Assembly: GCA_018806915.1 (NCBI GenBank)
Contig: JAGKQI010000100.1
Location: forward strand, 930,001 to 994,000
Reading direction: 5' to 3'
DNA length: 64,000 nucleotides
Source: Phytophthora colocasiae
Lineage: Eukaryota; Oomycota; Peronosporomycetes; Peronosporales; Peronosporaceae
The position numbers were made by a program, and so were the translations under genes. Shown here in pieces: positions 1 through 11,000 of this stretch. The notes under the pieces are model-generated. The model saw only the letters and a list, made by a program, of their open reading frames with translations, had not been told where the DNA came from and did no database searches. Position 1 is the first letter of the stretch. Each line of letters begins with the position of its first letter.

Positions 1-453
1 GGGTGCACTTCAAGATTTGGTTTATCCTGTATATTCATGCTCGTCACTTTATCCTATTTTTTGCTTATGCTGTGTTCATGCTAGTCAATGAGATGAGCCA
101 CGGTGTGCAAAAAAAGTCAAAGTATGAATGATGGTCGTGTAGCACCACATGGCCAGCCAATTCACCACGACTTGTACCGCGACACGAGTGTGTATGGAGC
201 TACCAGGAGGCAGGAGCGAGTCTATCTTCAAAGACTGGCAAAAATCCAGTGCGATGAGTGATGGAGTAGCACCGCGGCATCTCGTACGCCAAAGGCAGAA
301 GTTTGTAAATGATACACATCTGGAAACGCGTTGAATATTGTCGTACTTGTAGCTTGGAAGCAAATTGAATTCAGACAACCGTACACATTGTGAGGGAAAT
401 AATATATTTATGTTGTCGATTTATCGTGTCCATCGAAAACAGTGATGACTGGT

Positions 454-753
454 CTACCTGCGGATGCCCGTATTGACGAACGCCCTTGCCTCGACAAACT
501 GCCGATAGAGCGCACTTCTCCTCGAATCCTTCACCACAGCATCTTGCTTCTTCTCCTTCTTGGACGAGAAGGACCCCTTTATCTTGCGTGAGAGTCTTGC
601 AGTCATCGAGTCTCTCTGGGGTTTCGGAGAGGAGACGTCGGCGCTCGCAGTTGTTTCTGTGTCGGCAGTGACAGTCTTCTGTCGGATGTGCATTAATGTA
701 GATGGGTTGCTGAGCGGGAGCGCGTTACGAGTAGTCATCATGGAAGGGGTCAT
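454..753 (-). CDS. Small basic protein, cluster family member A (left copy)
   Basis: 99 residues, function unknown. It is Ser/Thr/Lys/Arg-rich, has no cysteine, and shows no signal peptide or membrane segment. Two blocks shared with its neighbours define the family: ARLSRKIKGSF in the middle and SALYRQFVEARA followed by a GIRR end. I start at the Met of MTPSMM rather than 54 nt upstream because an initiator-like element (780-793, minus strand) lies between the two Mets. It is divergent from 1195-1434 with about 440 bp between starts. The right-arm copy differs by one residue (Thr versus Ala). Confidence 0.65.
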   Translation of the reverse strand: MTPSMMTTRNALPLSNPSTLMHIRQKTVTADTETTASADVSSPKPQRDSMTARLSRKIKGSFSSKKEKKQDAVVKDSRRSALYRQFVEARAFVNTGIRR

Positions 754-779
754 GGTTCGTTGTTGTGGTAGCCACTGGT

Positions 780-793
780 AAATTTGTAAATGA
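780..793 (-). promoter_or_regulatory. Oomycete initiator-like element of gene A (left copy)
   Basis: On the minus strand it reads TCATTTACAAATTT, 12 of 14 matches to TCAYTYYNCAWTTT, ending about 27 nt before the chosen ATG. Confidence 0.55.
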
Positions 794-1149
794 CAAGCGG
801 TGTCCACTTAGATGCAGCGTCACAAACACTCCTCATGTCACCGACATTCTCGCTGGCGGTGCCAGGGGGATGCTGTCGAGAGACGGGTCGACTCTGTGGG
901 AATCCGCGCAGAACTGTCCGTGTGGGAGCTCCGAGGCACAGCATTACGAACACCATCACTACACGCGTCAGTATGTAGTGGATCGACGGGCATTCGGTGC
1001 TTATCCTGCAGGAGACCACCTTCGTTTTCCGCGCAGACATCGCACACATTCATCAGAAGAGTATGGTACGTGGTACACCTAAAAGGTCAAGGAAGTGACG
1101 ATACAGCAACCTTTGCGTCGAAGTACGGCTTAGCAACTTTGCTGGCTAT

Positions 1150-1163
1150 TCACTTTGCAATTT
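1150..1163 (+). promoter_or_regulatory. Oomycete initiator (Inr) of gene B (left copy)
   Basis: TCACTTTGCAATTT, a full match to the oomycete initiator consensus, 32 nt before the ATG at 1195. It supports the downstream ORF as a transcribed gene. Confidence 0.75.
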
Positions 1164-1194
1164 TCTCCGCTCTAAACAAAGCAACCCACCCGTT

Positions 1195-1434
1195 ATGAAC
1201 GCCAGCAACAAGTCCCCCGCTACCTCTGCTACCAAGTCCGCACTTTTGGTCGAGACGACCACCGGAACGAGGAGCACCAACGACAAGTTTGGCCAGAAGG
1301 TGGAAAGTTTTTCCAACCAAAACAATGGCGAATGGTCCGAGGATGCATCTGCGAAGAAGGAGGCGCTGGCGAAACAGTACGTCGCGTCGCAGGCTACGCT
1401 GACCATGTCCAAGCCGGCAATTTTCCGTCGCTGA
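1195..1434 (+). CDS. Small basic protein, cluster family member B (left copy)
   Basis: 79 residues, function unknown. It carries the family middle block as DKFGQKVESF and a C-terminal block ALAKQYVASQATL before a terminal RR. It has no cysteine, signal peptide or membrane segment. The ATG is the first after a perfect initiator at 1150-1163, giving a short leader. A longer reading through the leader exists only in the right-arm copy, because of a 1-bp indel in the untranslated region, which argues that the short form is the real protein. Divergent from gene A. Confidence 0.7.
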   Translation: MNASNKSPATSATKSALLVETTTGTRSTNDKFGQKVESFSNQNNGEWSEDASAKKEALAKQYVASQATLTMSKPAIFRR

Positions 1435-2848
1435 GTTTTAGCTGACGAATCTTGGTATAGTGCATACTGTCTGTACGCCTAGGCTATCGTTGAACTCGTA
1501 CGCCGTAAAGTAAATAATCCATCCGCCTTGGAGTTAAAATGCTGTGTTTTCTGCACCGCCAAACTGACGGTAGCATGCCAAGTCAAAATACGAGGAACAA
1601 GTCTGAAACTCATTCCAACTCCAATTGTGCTGTCGTTGTCTAATTGGCCTGCGAGCGCGCTGTGATTGTGATTCCAAGCTTATGATTGCGCTACTTGGTT
1701 TCCCGGAGGTAGATCAGTCCTTGGACATGTGTAACTGACATGTACCATGACTTGCAAACACTAGGCATCTATAGCGGCGTGCTGATTCAGCACTGCTAGT
1801 GGATAATATCCATGGAATGTATCCCTTTGGAAGACAGTATCATCTAGACACTCAGTGAGTCACTCGGCGACATGTGCGGAGCTACCGCCGAGGTAGTTCG
1901 GCACTGGCGCTGCCATAGGCAGGCAGCCACAGGTGCAGTGCACGACCACACATTCTTTTGCAATGCGTGACTCATCTCGCAAATGCATCCATAAACACTG
2001 GCGAGAGCATAAGCAAAATGCAGGATAAAAAAAGAGAGCTGATATACAGGATAATCAATCTTGAAGTTCCAGTCAATGACGATGTGCAAAAGATGGTCGT
2101 GCAGTGAGGAGCCTTCATCAGATGACTGGCGGCACGCGGAAGCCAGGAGTGTGCGCGCGCGAATGAGCCTGGGCTGACAAGCTTAACGTAGAATATCGAA
2201 TAGTACGTGGTAAAGCAATACAACGCCCTACGAATTGAACGCGGTCTCCGAGGGCGTTATACAAAGAATAGAACGCGCTCAAATTGTACGCCCTCGTTAT
2301 TGAACACTGTCGGCAACAAAGCTGATTTTCTCGGCAGTTTGACTTACGCTGCGGCAGAATAGATGGATTCCAGTAGCAAGTTTGGCAATGCTCAGCCACG
2401 TGAGCTATACCCGTGCCGGAAACCCACGCCCTCCACCCATGCATCATTCTTTTTGTTGTGTGAGGTATATTGTTAGCTACTTAGCCTACAAGGCCTGAGA
2501 TCCCATGCATCATTCTTTCGCAAATGCATCCATAATCGCAAAATGCAGGATAAAAGATATTCAGGATAATCAATCTTGAAGTACCAGTCAATGATTTGCT
2601 CGAGGTTGATTAGCCCATCTTTGCACGTTGGTCGAATGATTCACTCGACGGCCAGTGTCACTGTGCTGGCAATCCGCCAGTGGCGGAATGGTGACATGAT
2701 TCTCCGCCTTCAGTTCTCTTCAGCCACTTCATTCGACAGGCGAATGATGGCGACGGAAGACTCGAACCCCTTCAAACGATCTTCTCACTTTGCAATTTGC
2801 GCCACAACCCGCAGCAGCCTTCACCCACCACCACCACCAACAACCAAG
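1435..2848. other. Inner arm and loop sequence without a recognisable gene
   Basis: No supported coding region before the loop gene. Bases about 1975-2110 and 2515-2590 are degenerate copies of one repeat (actTCAAGATT next to ATCCTG and a TTTTGCTTATGC-like stretch), also found at 1-130. Bases 2185-2300 hold interspersed short repeats around the words ACGCCCT and GAACGC, with a diverged copy at 3340-3440. Confidence 0.5.
2785..2798 (+). promoter_or_regulatory. Oomycete initiator of gene C
   Basis: TCACTTTGCAATTT, a full consensus match, 51 nt before the ATG at 2849. The same promoter block recurs at 6551-6564. Confidence 0.75.
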
Positions 2849-3157
2849 ATGAACGCCCACACCCGCTTCGCCCTCCCCGTCAACACACACGGAAACCTCA
2901 AGTATCTACACGGCAAGGCGCAGGAGAACACCGATGTCAACACTGCCGATGCAGACAAGTCTGGCGTTGCACTCACAGCCACGAAACAGCGTCGTGACTC
3001 GTCAAGCGCCAAGTTATCGCAGAAAATAAAGTCGGTGTTCCGCGAAAAGAGGAAAGAGCGAAAGCAAGATGATGTGGAGAAGGATTCAAGGAAGAGTGCA
3101 TTCTACCGGCAGTTCATCGAGGCAAGGGCGCTCATGAATCCAGGCATCCGCAGATAG
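2849..3157 (+). CDS. Small basic protein, cluster family member C (chimeric)
   Basis: 102 residues, function unknown. About the first 65 codons and the upstream promoter block are almost identical to gene D at 6615. From the middle block (AKLSQKIKSVF) onward it follows gene A instead: a Lys/Arg-rich linker, then SAFYRQFIEARA and a GIRR end. The similarity to A runs on into the 3' untranslated region. The start is the first ATG after the initiator; an open frame runs further upstream but through the promoter. It lies in the loop of inverted repeat 1. Confidence 0.7.
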   Translation: MNAHTRFALPVNTHGNLKYLHGKAQENTDVNTADADKSGVALTATKQRRDSSSAKLSQKIKSVFREKRKERKQDDVEKDSRKSAFYRQFIEARALMNPGIRR

Positions 3158-3773
3158 ATCAGTCTTCGCTATGTTCGATCGATATGGTAGAATCGACAAA
3201 AAATTCATGTATATAAGTCATTTCTGTATGGTATTGTACAATTGCTCAAATAACAAGCAACTCGTTCGAACAGCCCTGCGTGTAGATAAGGGGCCAAGCG
3301 CGTTGCCTTCAGCGTTTGAGAGATGCCGCGACATTAGTCCACAATATAACGTAGAATACTGAATAGTACGCGGTCTACTATTGTTATAATACATGTACGC
3401 GTTGTATTTGATGGGCGTTCAATTCGTAGGGAGCTCTATTCGATTCCGCATTGTTGAGTACAATAAAAACAACGAACAATGAATTTACCATCAAAGCCAG
3501 CAAATGGATTTAGTGTTATGTTCTTCGAGAGCTACTCATCGATGCAGATCTCATCGAGCGCGTCCAGAAGCTCGTTGGAGCTGTCGCTGCCACTGCCACT
3601 GTCGCTGTTGTCATTGAGTGTGTCCCAGGCCGCTCGAAATTGTGAACCGTAGACGTCATGCTTACTGATGAACCAGTCGTTTGGATGGTCAAGGAACACT
3701 TTCTAATGCTCTTTTGCACGACGCTGTCAGGAACCTGGCGCCATGCACTCGACACCCACAAAACCACTGTCTC
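3158..3773. other. 3' flank of gene C and loop of inverted repeat 1
   Basis: No supported gene. Contains a diverged copy (about 3340-3440) of the ACGCCCT/GAACGC repeat of the arms. An antisense open frame at 3516-3833 is low-complexity and crosses the repeat boundary. Confidence 0.4.
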
Positions 3774-4780
3774 CATGGGGGGAGGGCGTGGGTTTCCGGC
3801 ACGGGTATAGCTCACGTGGCTGAGCATTGCCAAACTTGCTACTGGAATCCATCTATTCTGCCGCAGCGTAAGTCAAACTGCCGAGAAAATCAGCTTTGTT
3901 GCCGACAGTGTTCAATAACGAGGGCGTACAATTTGAGCGCGTTCTATTCTTTGTATAACGCCCTCGGAGACCGCGTTCAATTCGTAGGGCGTTGTATTGC
4001 TTTACCACGTACTATTCGATATTCTACGTTAAGCTTGTCAGCCCAGGCTCATTCGCGCGCGCACACTCCTGGCTTCCGCGTGCCGCCAGTCATCTGATGA
4101 AGGCTCCTCACTGCACGACCATCTTTTGCACATCGTCATTGACTGGAACTTCAAGATTGATTATCCTGTATATCAGCTCTCTTTTTTTATCCTGCATTTT
4201 GCTTATGCTCTCGCCAGTGTTTATGGATGCATTTGCGAGATGAGTCACGCATTGCAAAAGAATGTGTGGTCGTGCACTGCACCTGTGGCTGCCTGCCTAT
4301 GGCAGCGCCAGTGCCGAACTACCTCGGCGGTAGCTCCGCACATGTCGCCGAGTGACTCACTGAGTGTCTAGATGATACTGTCTTCCAAAGGGATACATTC
4401 CATGGATATTATCCACTAGCAGTGCTGAATCAGCACGCCGCTATAGATGCCTAGTGTTTGCAAGTCATGGTACATGTCAGTTACACATGTCCAAGGACTG
4501 ATCTACCTCCGGGAAACCAAGTAGCGCAATCATAAGCTTGGAATCACAATCACAGCGCGCTCGCAGGCCAATTAGACAACGACAGCACAATTGGAGTTGG
4601 AATGAGTTTCAGACTTGTTCCTCGTATTTTGACTTGGCATGCTACCGTCAGTTTGGCGGTGCAGAAAACACAGCATTTTAACTCCAAGGCGGATGGATTA
4701 TTTACTTTACGGCGTACGAGTTCAACGATAGCCTAGGCGTACAGACAGTATGCACTATACCAAGATTCGTCAGCTAAAAC

Positions 4781-5020
4781 TCAGCGACGGAAAATTGCCG
4801 GCTTGGACATGGTCAGCGTAGCCTGCGACGCGACGTACTGTTTCGCCAGCGCCTCCTTCTTCGCAGATGCATCCTCGGACCATTCGCCATTGTTTTGGTT
4901 GGAAAAACTTTCCACCTTCTGGCCAAACTTGTCGTTGGTGCTCCTCGTTCCGGTGGTCGTCTCGACCAAAAGTGCGGACTTGGTAGCAGAGGTAGCGGGG
5001 GACTTGTTGCTGGCGTTCAT
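4781..5020 (-). CDS. Small basic protein, cluster family member B (right copy)
   Basis: 79 residues, identical to the protein at 1195-1434. Its initiator is at 5053-5066 on the minus strand. The extra A in the leader leaves the frame open upstream to 5404, but that extension lies mostly before the initiator and is probably not translated. Confidence 0.7.
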   Translation of the reverse strand: MNASNKSPATSATKSALLVETTTGTRSTNDKFGQKVESFSNQNNGEWSEDASAKKEALAKQYVASQATLTMSKPAIFRR

Positions 5021-5052
5021 AACGGGTGGGTTGCTTTTGTTTAGAGCGGAGA

Positions 5053-5066
5053 AAATTGCAAAGTGA
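5053..5066 (-). promoter_or_regulatory. Oomycete initiator of gene B (right copy)
   Basis: TCACTTTGCAATTT on the minus strand, the mirror of 1150-1163. Confidence 0.75.
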
Positions 5067-5422
5067 ATAGCCAGCAAAGTTGCTAAGCCGTACTTCGACG
5101 CAAAGGTTGCTGTATCGTCACTTCCTTGACCTTTTAGGTGTACCACGTACCATACTCTTCTGATGAATGTGTGCGATGTCTGCGCGGAAAACGAAGGTGG
5201 TCTCCTGCAGGATAAGCACCGAATGCCCGTCGATCCACTACATACTGACGCGTGTAGTGATGGTGTTCGTAATGCTGTGCCTCGGAGCTCCCACACGGAC
5301 AGTTCTGCGCGGATTCCCACAGAGTCGACCCGTCTCTCGACAGCATCCCCCTGGCACCGCCAGCGAGAATGTCGGTGACATGAGGAGTGTTTGTGACGCT
5401 GCATCTAAGTGGACACCGCTTG

Positions 5423-5436
5423 TCATTTACAAATTT
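5423..5436 (+). promoter_or_regulatory. Initiator-like element of gene A (right copy)
   Basis: TCATTTACAAATTT, 12 of 14 matches, 27 nt before the ATG at 5463. Confidence 0.55.
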
Positions 5437-5462
5437 ACCAGTGGCTACCACAACAACGAACC

Positions 5463-5762
5463 ATGACCCCTTCCATGATGGCTACTCGTAACGCGCTCCC
5501 GCTCAGCAACCCATCTACATTAATGCACATCCGACAGAAGACTGTCACTGCCGACACAGAAACAACTGCGAGCGCCGACGTCTCCTCTCCGAAACCCCAG
5601 AGAGACTCGATGACTGCAAGACTCTCACGCAAGATAAAGGGGTCCTTCTCGTCCAAGAAGGAGAAGAAGCAAGATGCTGTGGTGAAGGATTCGAGGAGAA
5701 GTGCGCTCTATCGGCAGTTTGTCGAGGCAAGGGCGTTCGTCAATACGGGCATCCGCAGGTAG
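5463..5762 (+). CDS. Small basic protein, cluster family member A (right copy)
   Basis: 99 residues, identical to the left-arm copy except for Ala in place of Thr at residue 7. It has the same family blocks (ARLSRKIKGSF; SALYRQFVEARA; GIRR end). It is divergent from the B copy at 4781-5020. Confidence 0.65.
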   Translation: MTPSMMATRNALPLSNPSTLMHIRQKTVTADTETTASADVSSPKPQRDSMTARLSRKIKGSFSSKKEKKQDAVVKDSRRSALYRQFVEARAFVNTGIRR

Positions 5763-6550
5763 ACCAGTCATCACTGTTTTCGATGGACACGATAAATCGA
5801 CAACATAAATATATTATTTCCCTCACAATGTGTACGGTTGTCTGAATTCAATTTGCTTCCAAGCTACAAGTACGACAATATTCAACGCGTTTCCAGATGT
5901 GTATCATTTACAAACTTCTGCCTTTGGCGTACGAGATGCCGCGGTGCTACTCCATCACTCATCGCACTGGATTTTTGCCAGTCTTTGAAGATAGACTCGC
6001 TCCTGCCTCCTGGTAGCTCCATACACACTCGTGTCGCGGTACAAGTCGTGGTGAATTGGCTGGCCATGTGGTGCTACACGACCATCATTCATACTTTGAC
6101 TTTTTTTGCACACCGTGGCTCATCTCATTGACTAGCATGAACACAGCATAAGCAAAAAATAGGATAAAGTGACGAGCATGAATATACAGGATAAACCAAA
6201 TCTTGAAGTGCACCCCACCACCACCAGCTTTTTTCCAGCCTTGACCTCGAACACCAAGTATTCTGCTCCCTCAATAGTCTAAGCATACGTGTACCGAGGC
6301 AGCGCTACTTCTCGTATCTAGGTACACCAGGACACTTCAATGCAAGGGGTTGCCCTTTTGCTCGAGGTTGATTAGCCCATCTTTGCACTTGGGTTGGTCG
6401 AATGATTCACTCGACGGCCAGTGTCACTGTGCTGGCAATCCGCCAGTGGCGGAATGGTGACATGATTCTCCGCCTTCAGTTCTCTTCAGCCACTTCATTC
6501 GACAGGCGAATGATGGCGACGGAAGACTCGAACCCCTTCAAACGATCTTC

Positions 6551-6564
6551 TCACTTTGCAATTT
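6551..6564 (+). promoter_or_regulatory. Oomycete initiator of gene D
   Basis: TCACTTTGCAATTT, a full consensus match, 51 nt before the ATG at 6615, in a block nearly identical to 2785-2848. Confidence 0.75.
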
Positions 6565-6614
6565 GCGCCACAACCCGCAGCAGCCTCCACCCACCACCAC
6601 CAACAACAACCAAG

Positions 6615-6926
6615 ATGAACGCCCACACCCGCTTCGCCCTCCCCGTCAACACACACGGAAACCTCAAGTATCTACACGGCAAGGCGCAGGAGAACACCGA
6701 TGTCAACACTGCCGATGCAGACAAGTCTGACGTCGCACTCACCGCCACGAAACAGCGTCGTGACTCGTCGAGCGCCAAGTTCTCGCAGAAAATGAAGATG
6801 CTGTTCCCCGGCAAGCAATTCCAGGAGAAGTCGACGTTGAGCGAAGAGGAGGAGGCCGAACGGAAGCGGTCGACGATGTCCCAGCTTGTTGGTTCGCACG
6901 CGACTGTGCAGATGGGTCGACGCTAG
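6615..6926 (+). CDS. Small basic protein, cluster family member D
   Basis: 103 residues, function unknown. The N-terminal half matches gene C almost exactly, up to the middle block AKFSQKMKMLF. It then has an acidic stretch (SEEEEAE) and ends like gene B (MSQLVGSHATVQM, RR). It lies just outside the right arm of inverted repeat 1. The start is the first ATG after the initiator. Confidence 0.7.
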   Translation: MNAHTRFALPVNTHGNLKYLHGKAQENTDVNTADADKSDVALTATKQRRDSSSAKFSQKMKMLFPGKQFQEKSTLSEEEEAERKRSTMSQLVGSHATVQMGRR

Positions 6927-7193
6927 ACATTGATGCCCCAAGGGCATCTCTCTCAAACTTTCACTGCATCAACTGTATTATCTAAAGCTACGGTACTCAA
7001 AAGGAAAGTCTCTGTAGTAGTAAGTCGTGTCGGGGGTCACTGGACTGCACATTTAAGCGTGTTTCGTCACCCCCGAGGCGTTTTAAACTCGAATACAAAC
7101 TCGCTTGGCGACACAACTACCAGAGGGTTTTACAGTCTCTCTTGATCGATTTATCGTACATGTATTTAGAGTTGTTTACTATCCTGTCGATTG

Positions 7194-7457
7194 CTAGCGG
7201 TGGCCTGTGAACGCTGTCTTGGAGATGACAAACTGCCGCCAGAAGATGTTCTTCTTCTCCTTCACCATCAGGTCGTTGGGTACTTGAGGCTCTGCGGGTT
7301 TGGACTGTAGCACTTCATCCAGCGTGCGCATGAGTTTCCTCTCGAACGGGTCACGTGAGCTTGTTGTGCTTGCAGTGGCGCTCATATTCATCGTTCGCTT
7401 GGGCTCCGAAGCCTTGTCCCGTACGTAGAGTAAAGTACTGAGCGCCAGAGACGTCAT
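7194..7457 (-). CDS. Small basic protein, cluster family member E
   Basis: 87 residues, function unknown, the most diverged member. A weak middle block (FERKLMRTLDEVL) is followed by KNIFWRQFVISKTAF and a GHR end, aligning with the YRQFVEARA block of A and C. No cysteine or signal peptide. The Met of MTSLAL is the first after a perfect initiator at 7489-7502, so the longer open frame to 7550 is not used. It converges on gene D. Confidence 0.65.
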   Translation of the reverse strand: MTSLALSTLLYVRDKASEPKRTMNMSATASTTSSRDPFERKLMRTLDEVLQSKPAEPQVPNDLMVKEKKNIFWRQFVISKTAFTGHR

Positions 7458-7488
7458 GCTGTTGTTCTTGGACTGATGACGAGGCTGC

Positions 7489-7502
7489 AAATTGGGAAGT
7501 GA
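7489..7502 (-). promoter_or_regulatory. Oomycete initiator of gene E
   Basis: On the minus strand TCACTTCCCAATTT, a full match to the consensus, 31 nt before the ATG at 7457. Confidence 0.75.
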
Positions 7503-8019
7503 ACAACTACATAAAATCGAACTGCGGTGCTGTAGATTTGACACTTCCATCGCCCCTTTGTGACGTTGAAGAGCAAAAATTGACCTGCGTTACAGCGTTA
7601 AAGACTGTTTTCTTCACCAACCGTATGAAAATCGGGATGATCGGATGCTGGGGTCAAGCTTTTTTCCCGTTGCATTCGATTATTCGATGGGGCGATTTGC
7701 ATTAGTCTATCCTAGAAATGTCGAGTTGTGTAGGTCAAGAGATTGCTTGCCGATCGTCCAAGGCCCCACCTTCAATAATTTGACAGCAACAAAGTGTCTG
7801 ACATGTGCTGTACCTCCTGGATACTGAGATCACCACCGCATAGCGTGGTATTTTAGCATGACGTCGAAGGTAAATGCAACTTCTTAACAAATTGTTGTAT
7901 GAGGAGACCCCTCTCAATCTTCTGAATGGGATAGTACAGTTTTGATACGGATGCTGATTATTCTTGCTGTCGGAGCCGTTTCTTTTCCGGTTGTGTACAT
8001 GTAGGAGCGTTGATAAAGC
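7503..8019. other. Intergenic region between divergent genes
   Basis: Separates small gene E from the large coiled-coil gene. No coding potential that I trust and no clear repeat. Confidence 0.4.
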
Positions 8020-11000
8020 ATGGAGATACTGGGGGAACAGCTTCAATCTCTCCCGAGCGAACAATCTACCACGCAACATCATGAGGCTGCAGAGGCGACG
8101 GCCATCTCTCGAAGACAAACCGAACTGGAAGCAGAGAAGGAGCGACTGCAGCGAACCGCTCAGGTCTGAAGAGTGAACTTTCTCCTTCTCTGTTAAAGAA
8201 AATCATTAAAAACTTTGCTTGTTTATAGAATTTCTCGTTGGAATGGAAGTCGTTCCTCGGATACGCGATGAAGATCAAGCTACAGAGGGTGACAGGAAAT
8301 CCTCCAACTAACGAAAAAGACCTCGAGGATTTACTATTGAGGACACAAGGAGGTCTTCTCTTACTGCGAGATCTTAACGCCCGACGGGATCAACAATGGA
8401 AAGAAGTCACTGAACGATACAGATATCCCCAGTCTGTCGCAAAGGACGAGAAAAGTGTCAGCATTTTGCAGAAACCATGGCTAAAACTGCTTGTTTCCAA
8501 GCTGTCGTTGCTGAATGAACAAGTCGCTGCTACTGCTCATTGTGCTGCAAAAAATCCACAGTTTACAAGCGAAAAACTGCTAAAACTACGTGCCCGTGCG
8601 CTGGAAACCCACCACCGACTGAACCATGGATTAGAGAATTCTTCCGACTTTGTGGACGTCCAACAAGTGCACTTGCTGCTGCAATTCAACCACTTAAAGC
8701 ATCAACAGGCTGTTGTATTGGAACGATTTTGTGCCCGATTGAAGTACCTCCCTATTAGTCACCGTTTCCATCTCAGACAGCGCATGTTGGCACTTATCCA
8801 CCAGCAGAAGGTGAAAAACACGAAGACTTCGGACCATTTGAACTGCCCGTTATTCATTGTATCCACTGCACACTTCGCTGCAGAGCTCAAGGCTTTCGCG
8901 ACGAGATATCATCTACCAATCCAGGATTATCCTGCACTTCGACAAGGTGTAGATGAATTTCTGTCTTCTATAGTCGCGAACTTCCCAGCAGATAGCGCTA
9001 TCAACACAGACAGGAGCTTGGAAATCGGTTTGGAAACAGTAGTACATACATACACAAGGAATTCGCGGTGGGAACTTATCCAGAGAGGATATCTTGGAAG
9101 TTGTGAGCCAGGTTTTGGACCGATTGAAGACACGTTGAGTGAACTTCGAAATGATCATAAGATTGATTCATTACTTGCTAATGAGTGGGAATTACTGAGT
9201 TTGGACGATACGGGATATCTTCGAGTAAGACTGGAGGCGCTTTCTAGAGCTCATATGACTCGGGCTAAAGTGGATTTGACTGAAGGTACAAGTACACTGG
9301 ATAATCAGCGTCAAGTGGAGGATAAAGATGAAATCTGGACAAGTTCGTGGGATCCGGACGCTCTTTATGCTCTTTATGTGCTGCGTGTGGCCTCATGTAG
9401 ATCCAATCGACTGAGTCTGTTGCGATTACTGAATTATTTCCACTTTGTCCAATGTTATTCAGGTGAATTATCCCATTGGAAAGTGACAAAATATGAAAAT
9501 GGAGATTATATCGTTATGAGGACGGAGAAAGACGAGGATTCGGAGGATAACAAGCCTCGAGAATTCATTTTCGCCTCAGCCAGACGAGATTTAGAAGTGC
9601 TGGAGCTTCAGATGTTGCGAATAGCGAGCATTTTTATCTTCAAACAGGAATATGACAGTCTTCCTTCTTCTCCACGGAAAAGAAACAATGAAGCGGAGTC
9701 TGTTGTGGCTACCATCGATAGATTACAAGTGCTTGGAGACATCTATGACTGTGAAGTGGCTTTCCAACAGACCAAGGTGCAGTTAGTGGACAAATTACTC
9801 GAAACTGGGCTTCAATTCTCCCCTAGAAGACGAGATTTCGACAATTTAGGATTCACAGGAAAACATCCAGAGCCCTTCACAGATATTCTACTGCCTCTGC
9901 TACAACGACGGCCGTATCTTGACTTCTCACATGCGTATTTCTTCGAGAGTTATGCGACTGAAACGATTCTACTGGAACTCCAAACTTCTCTTATCCTGAA
10001 TATTCAGCAGCATTTTAAACAGTTAGAGTGGATTCCCCTTGAAGAGTTCGCAGTCGGTGATGACAATGATGAACAATACCAGGGGTTATGTCGACAAATT
10101 CTAGGCAGACAAGCGCTTGTTCAGCTGTATAGAAAACAAGACGAACTGGTACGAGAAGCTGATGAGAAATGGTTCATTCCAACTTGTATCGGAGATTTCC
10201 ACGCACTTCAACACGCTTTATTGGAGCAGACATTGGTCACGTGGTCGTTAATTATCAAGCTGGAGCTCCCTGATCGACCTGTCCGGAGTCTTGAGAGATC
10301 TGCAGGAGATTTAATGCTTGGAATTGGCTGGCAATTGGTTCTCCCTCCTCAATTACTATCGGATGTATGCCAAACATTAGTAACTAAACAGCGATCTCTC
10401 GTTGAATGTCTTGCTAAGGCTCTGGAACTGGAAGATTGGCGCCAAAAACTGGCGAAATCCGTCTACGAAGCGAACTTGCTGGAGAAAATCCTTCAATTCC
10501 ACCTTGGTTTTGTAAAACAGGCTTCAGCTCTTGATACTGTGGGGGAATCACGATACCTTGCCTTCTTCTTTGCGTATGGAGATTGTGACCAATCTCGATC
10601 CCTTCAATCTATTGCTATCGAGTTGGAGACACCCATCTCTGCATCTGCTAAGCCTATCGATGACAGTAAATCCACGTCCGAATGGCTTTTAAACTCTCTC
10701 CAAAGTTTAAACGATGATGATATAGCCACCCAGGCGAAATACTCGGAAAACTGGAGAGATTCTGTGTTAAAACTTCAGATCCAGTACGTTTCCCACCTTC
10801 GAGTGCACGCTAAGTACCAAGACGCAGTTGGCGCTGACGTCTTTGAGTTTGCAGCCTCATATCCTTACGTGTGCTTAGCCAGCACTCTTTCGCCAGAATC
10901 AGCAGATAAAATGCTAGTATCCATGGATCTCAACACGGTTCGAGCCAAATACGCCAAAGAAATAGCCGATAAAATGATGGAAGAGATGCGAACGAGCTGT

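Larger units (their letters stand above)
1..2440 (+). repeat. Left arm of large inverted repeat 1
   Basis: This arm is the reverse complement of 3774-6216. Paired positions sum to 6216 in the outer part and 6215 inward of a 1-bp indel near 1181. I saw only a handful of differences: a substitution changing one Thr/Ala codon in the first small gene, the indel, and mismatches at the inner end. The repeat may continue beyond base 1, because the window begins inside or at its edge. It contains the divergent small genes at 454-753 and 1195-1434. Confidence 0.95.
3774..6216 (-). repeat. Right arm of large inverted repeat 1
   Basis: Reverse-complement copy of 1-2440, separated from it by a 1.33-kb loop that holds another small gene. 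The outer end reads into CCACCACCACC beyond the last shared bases. The near identity points to recent duplication, continuing gene conversion, or an assembly palindrome. Confidence 0.95.
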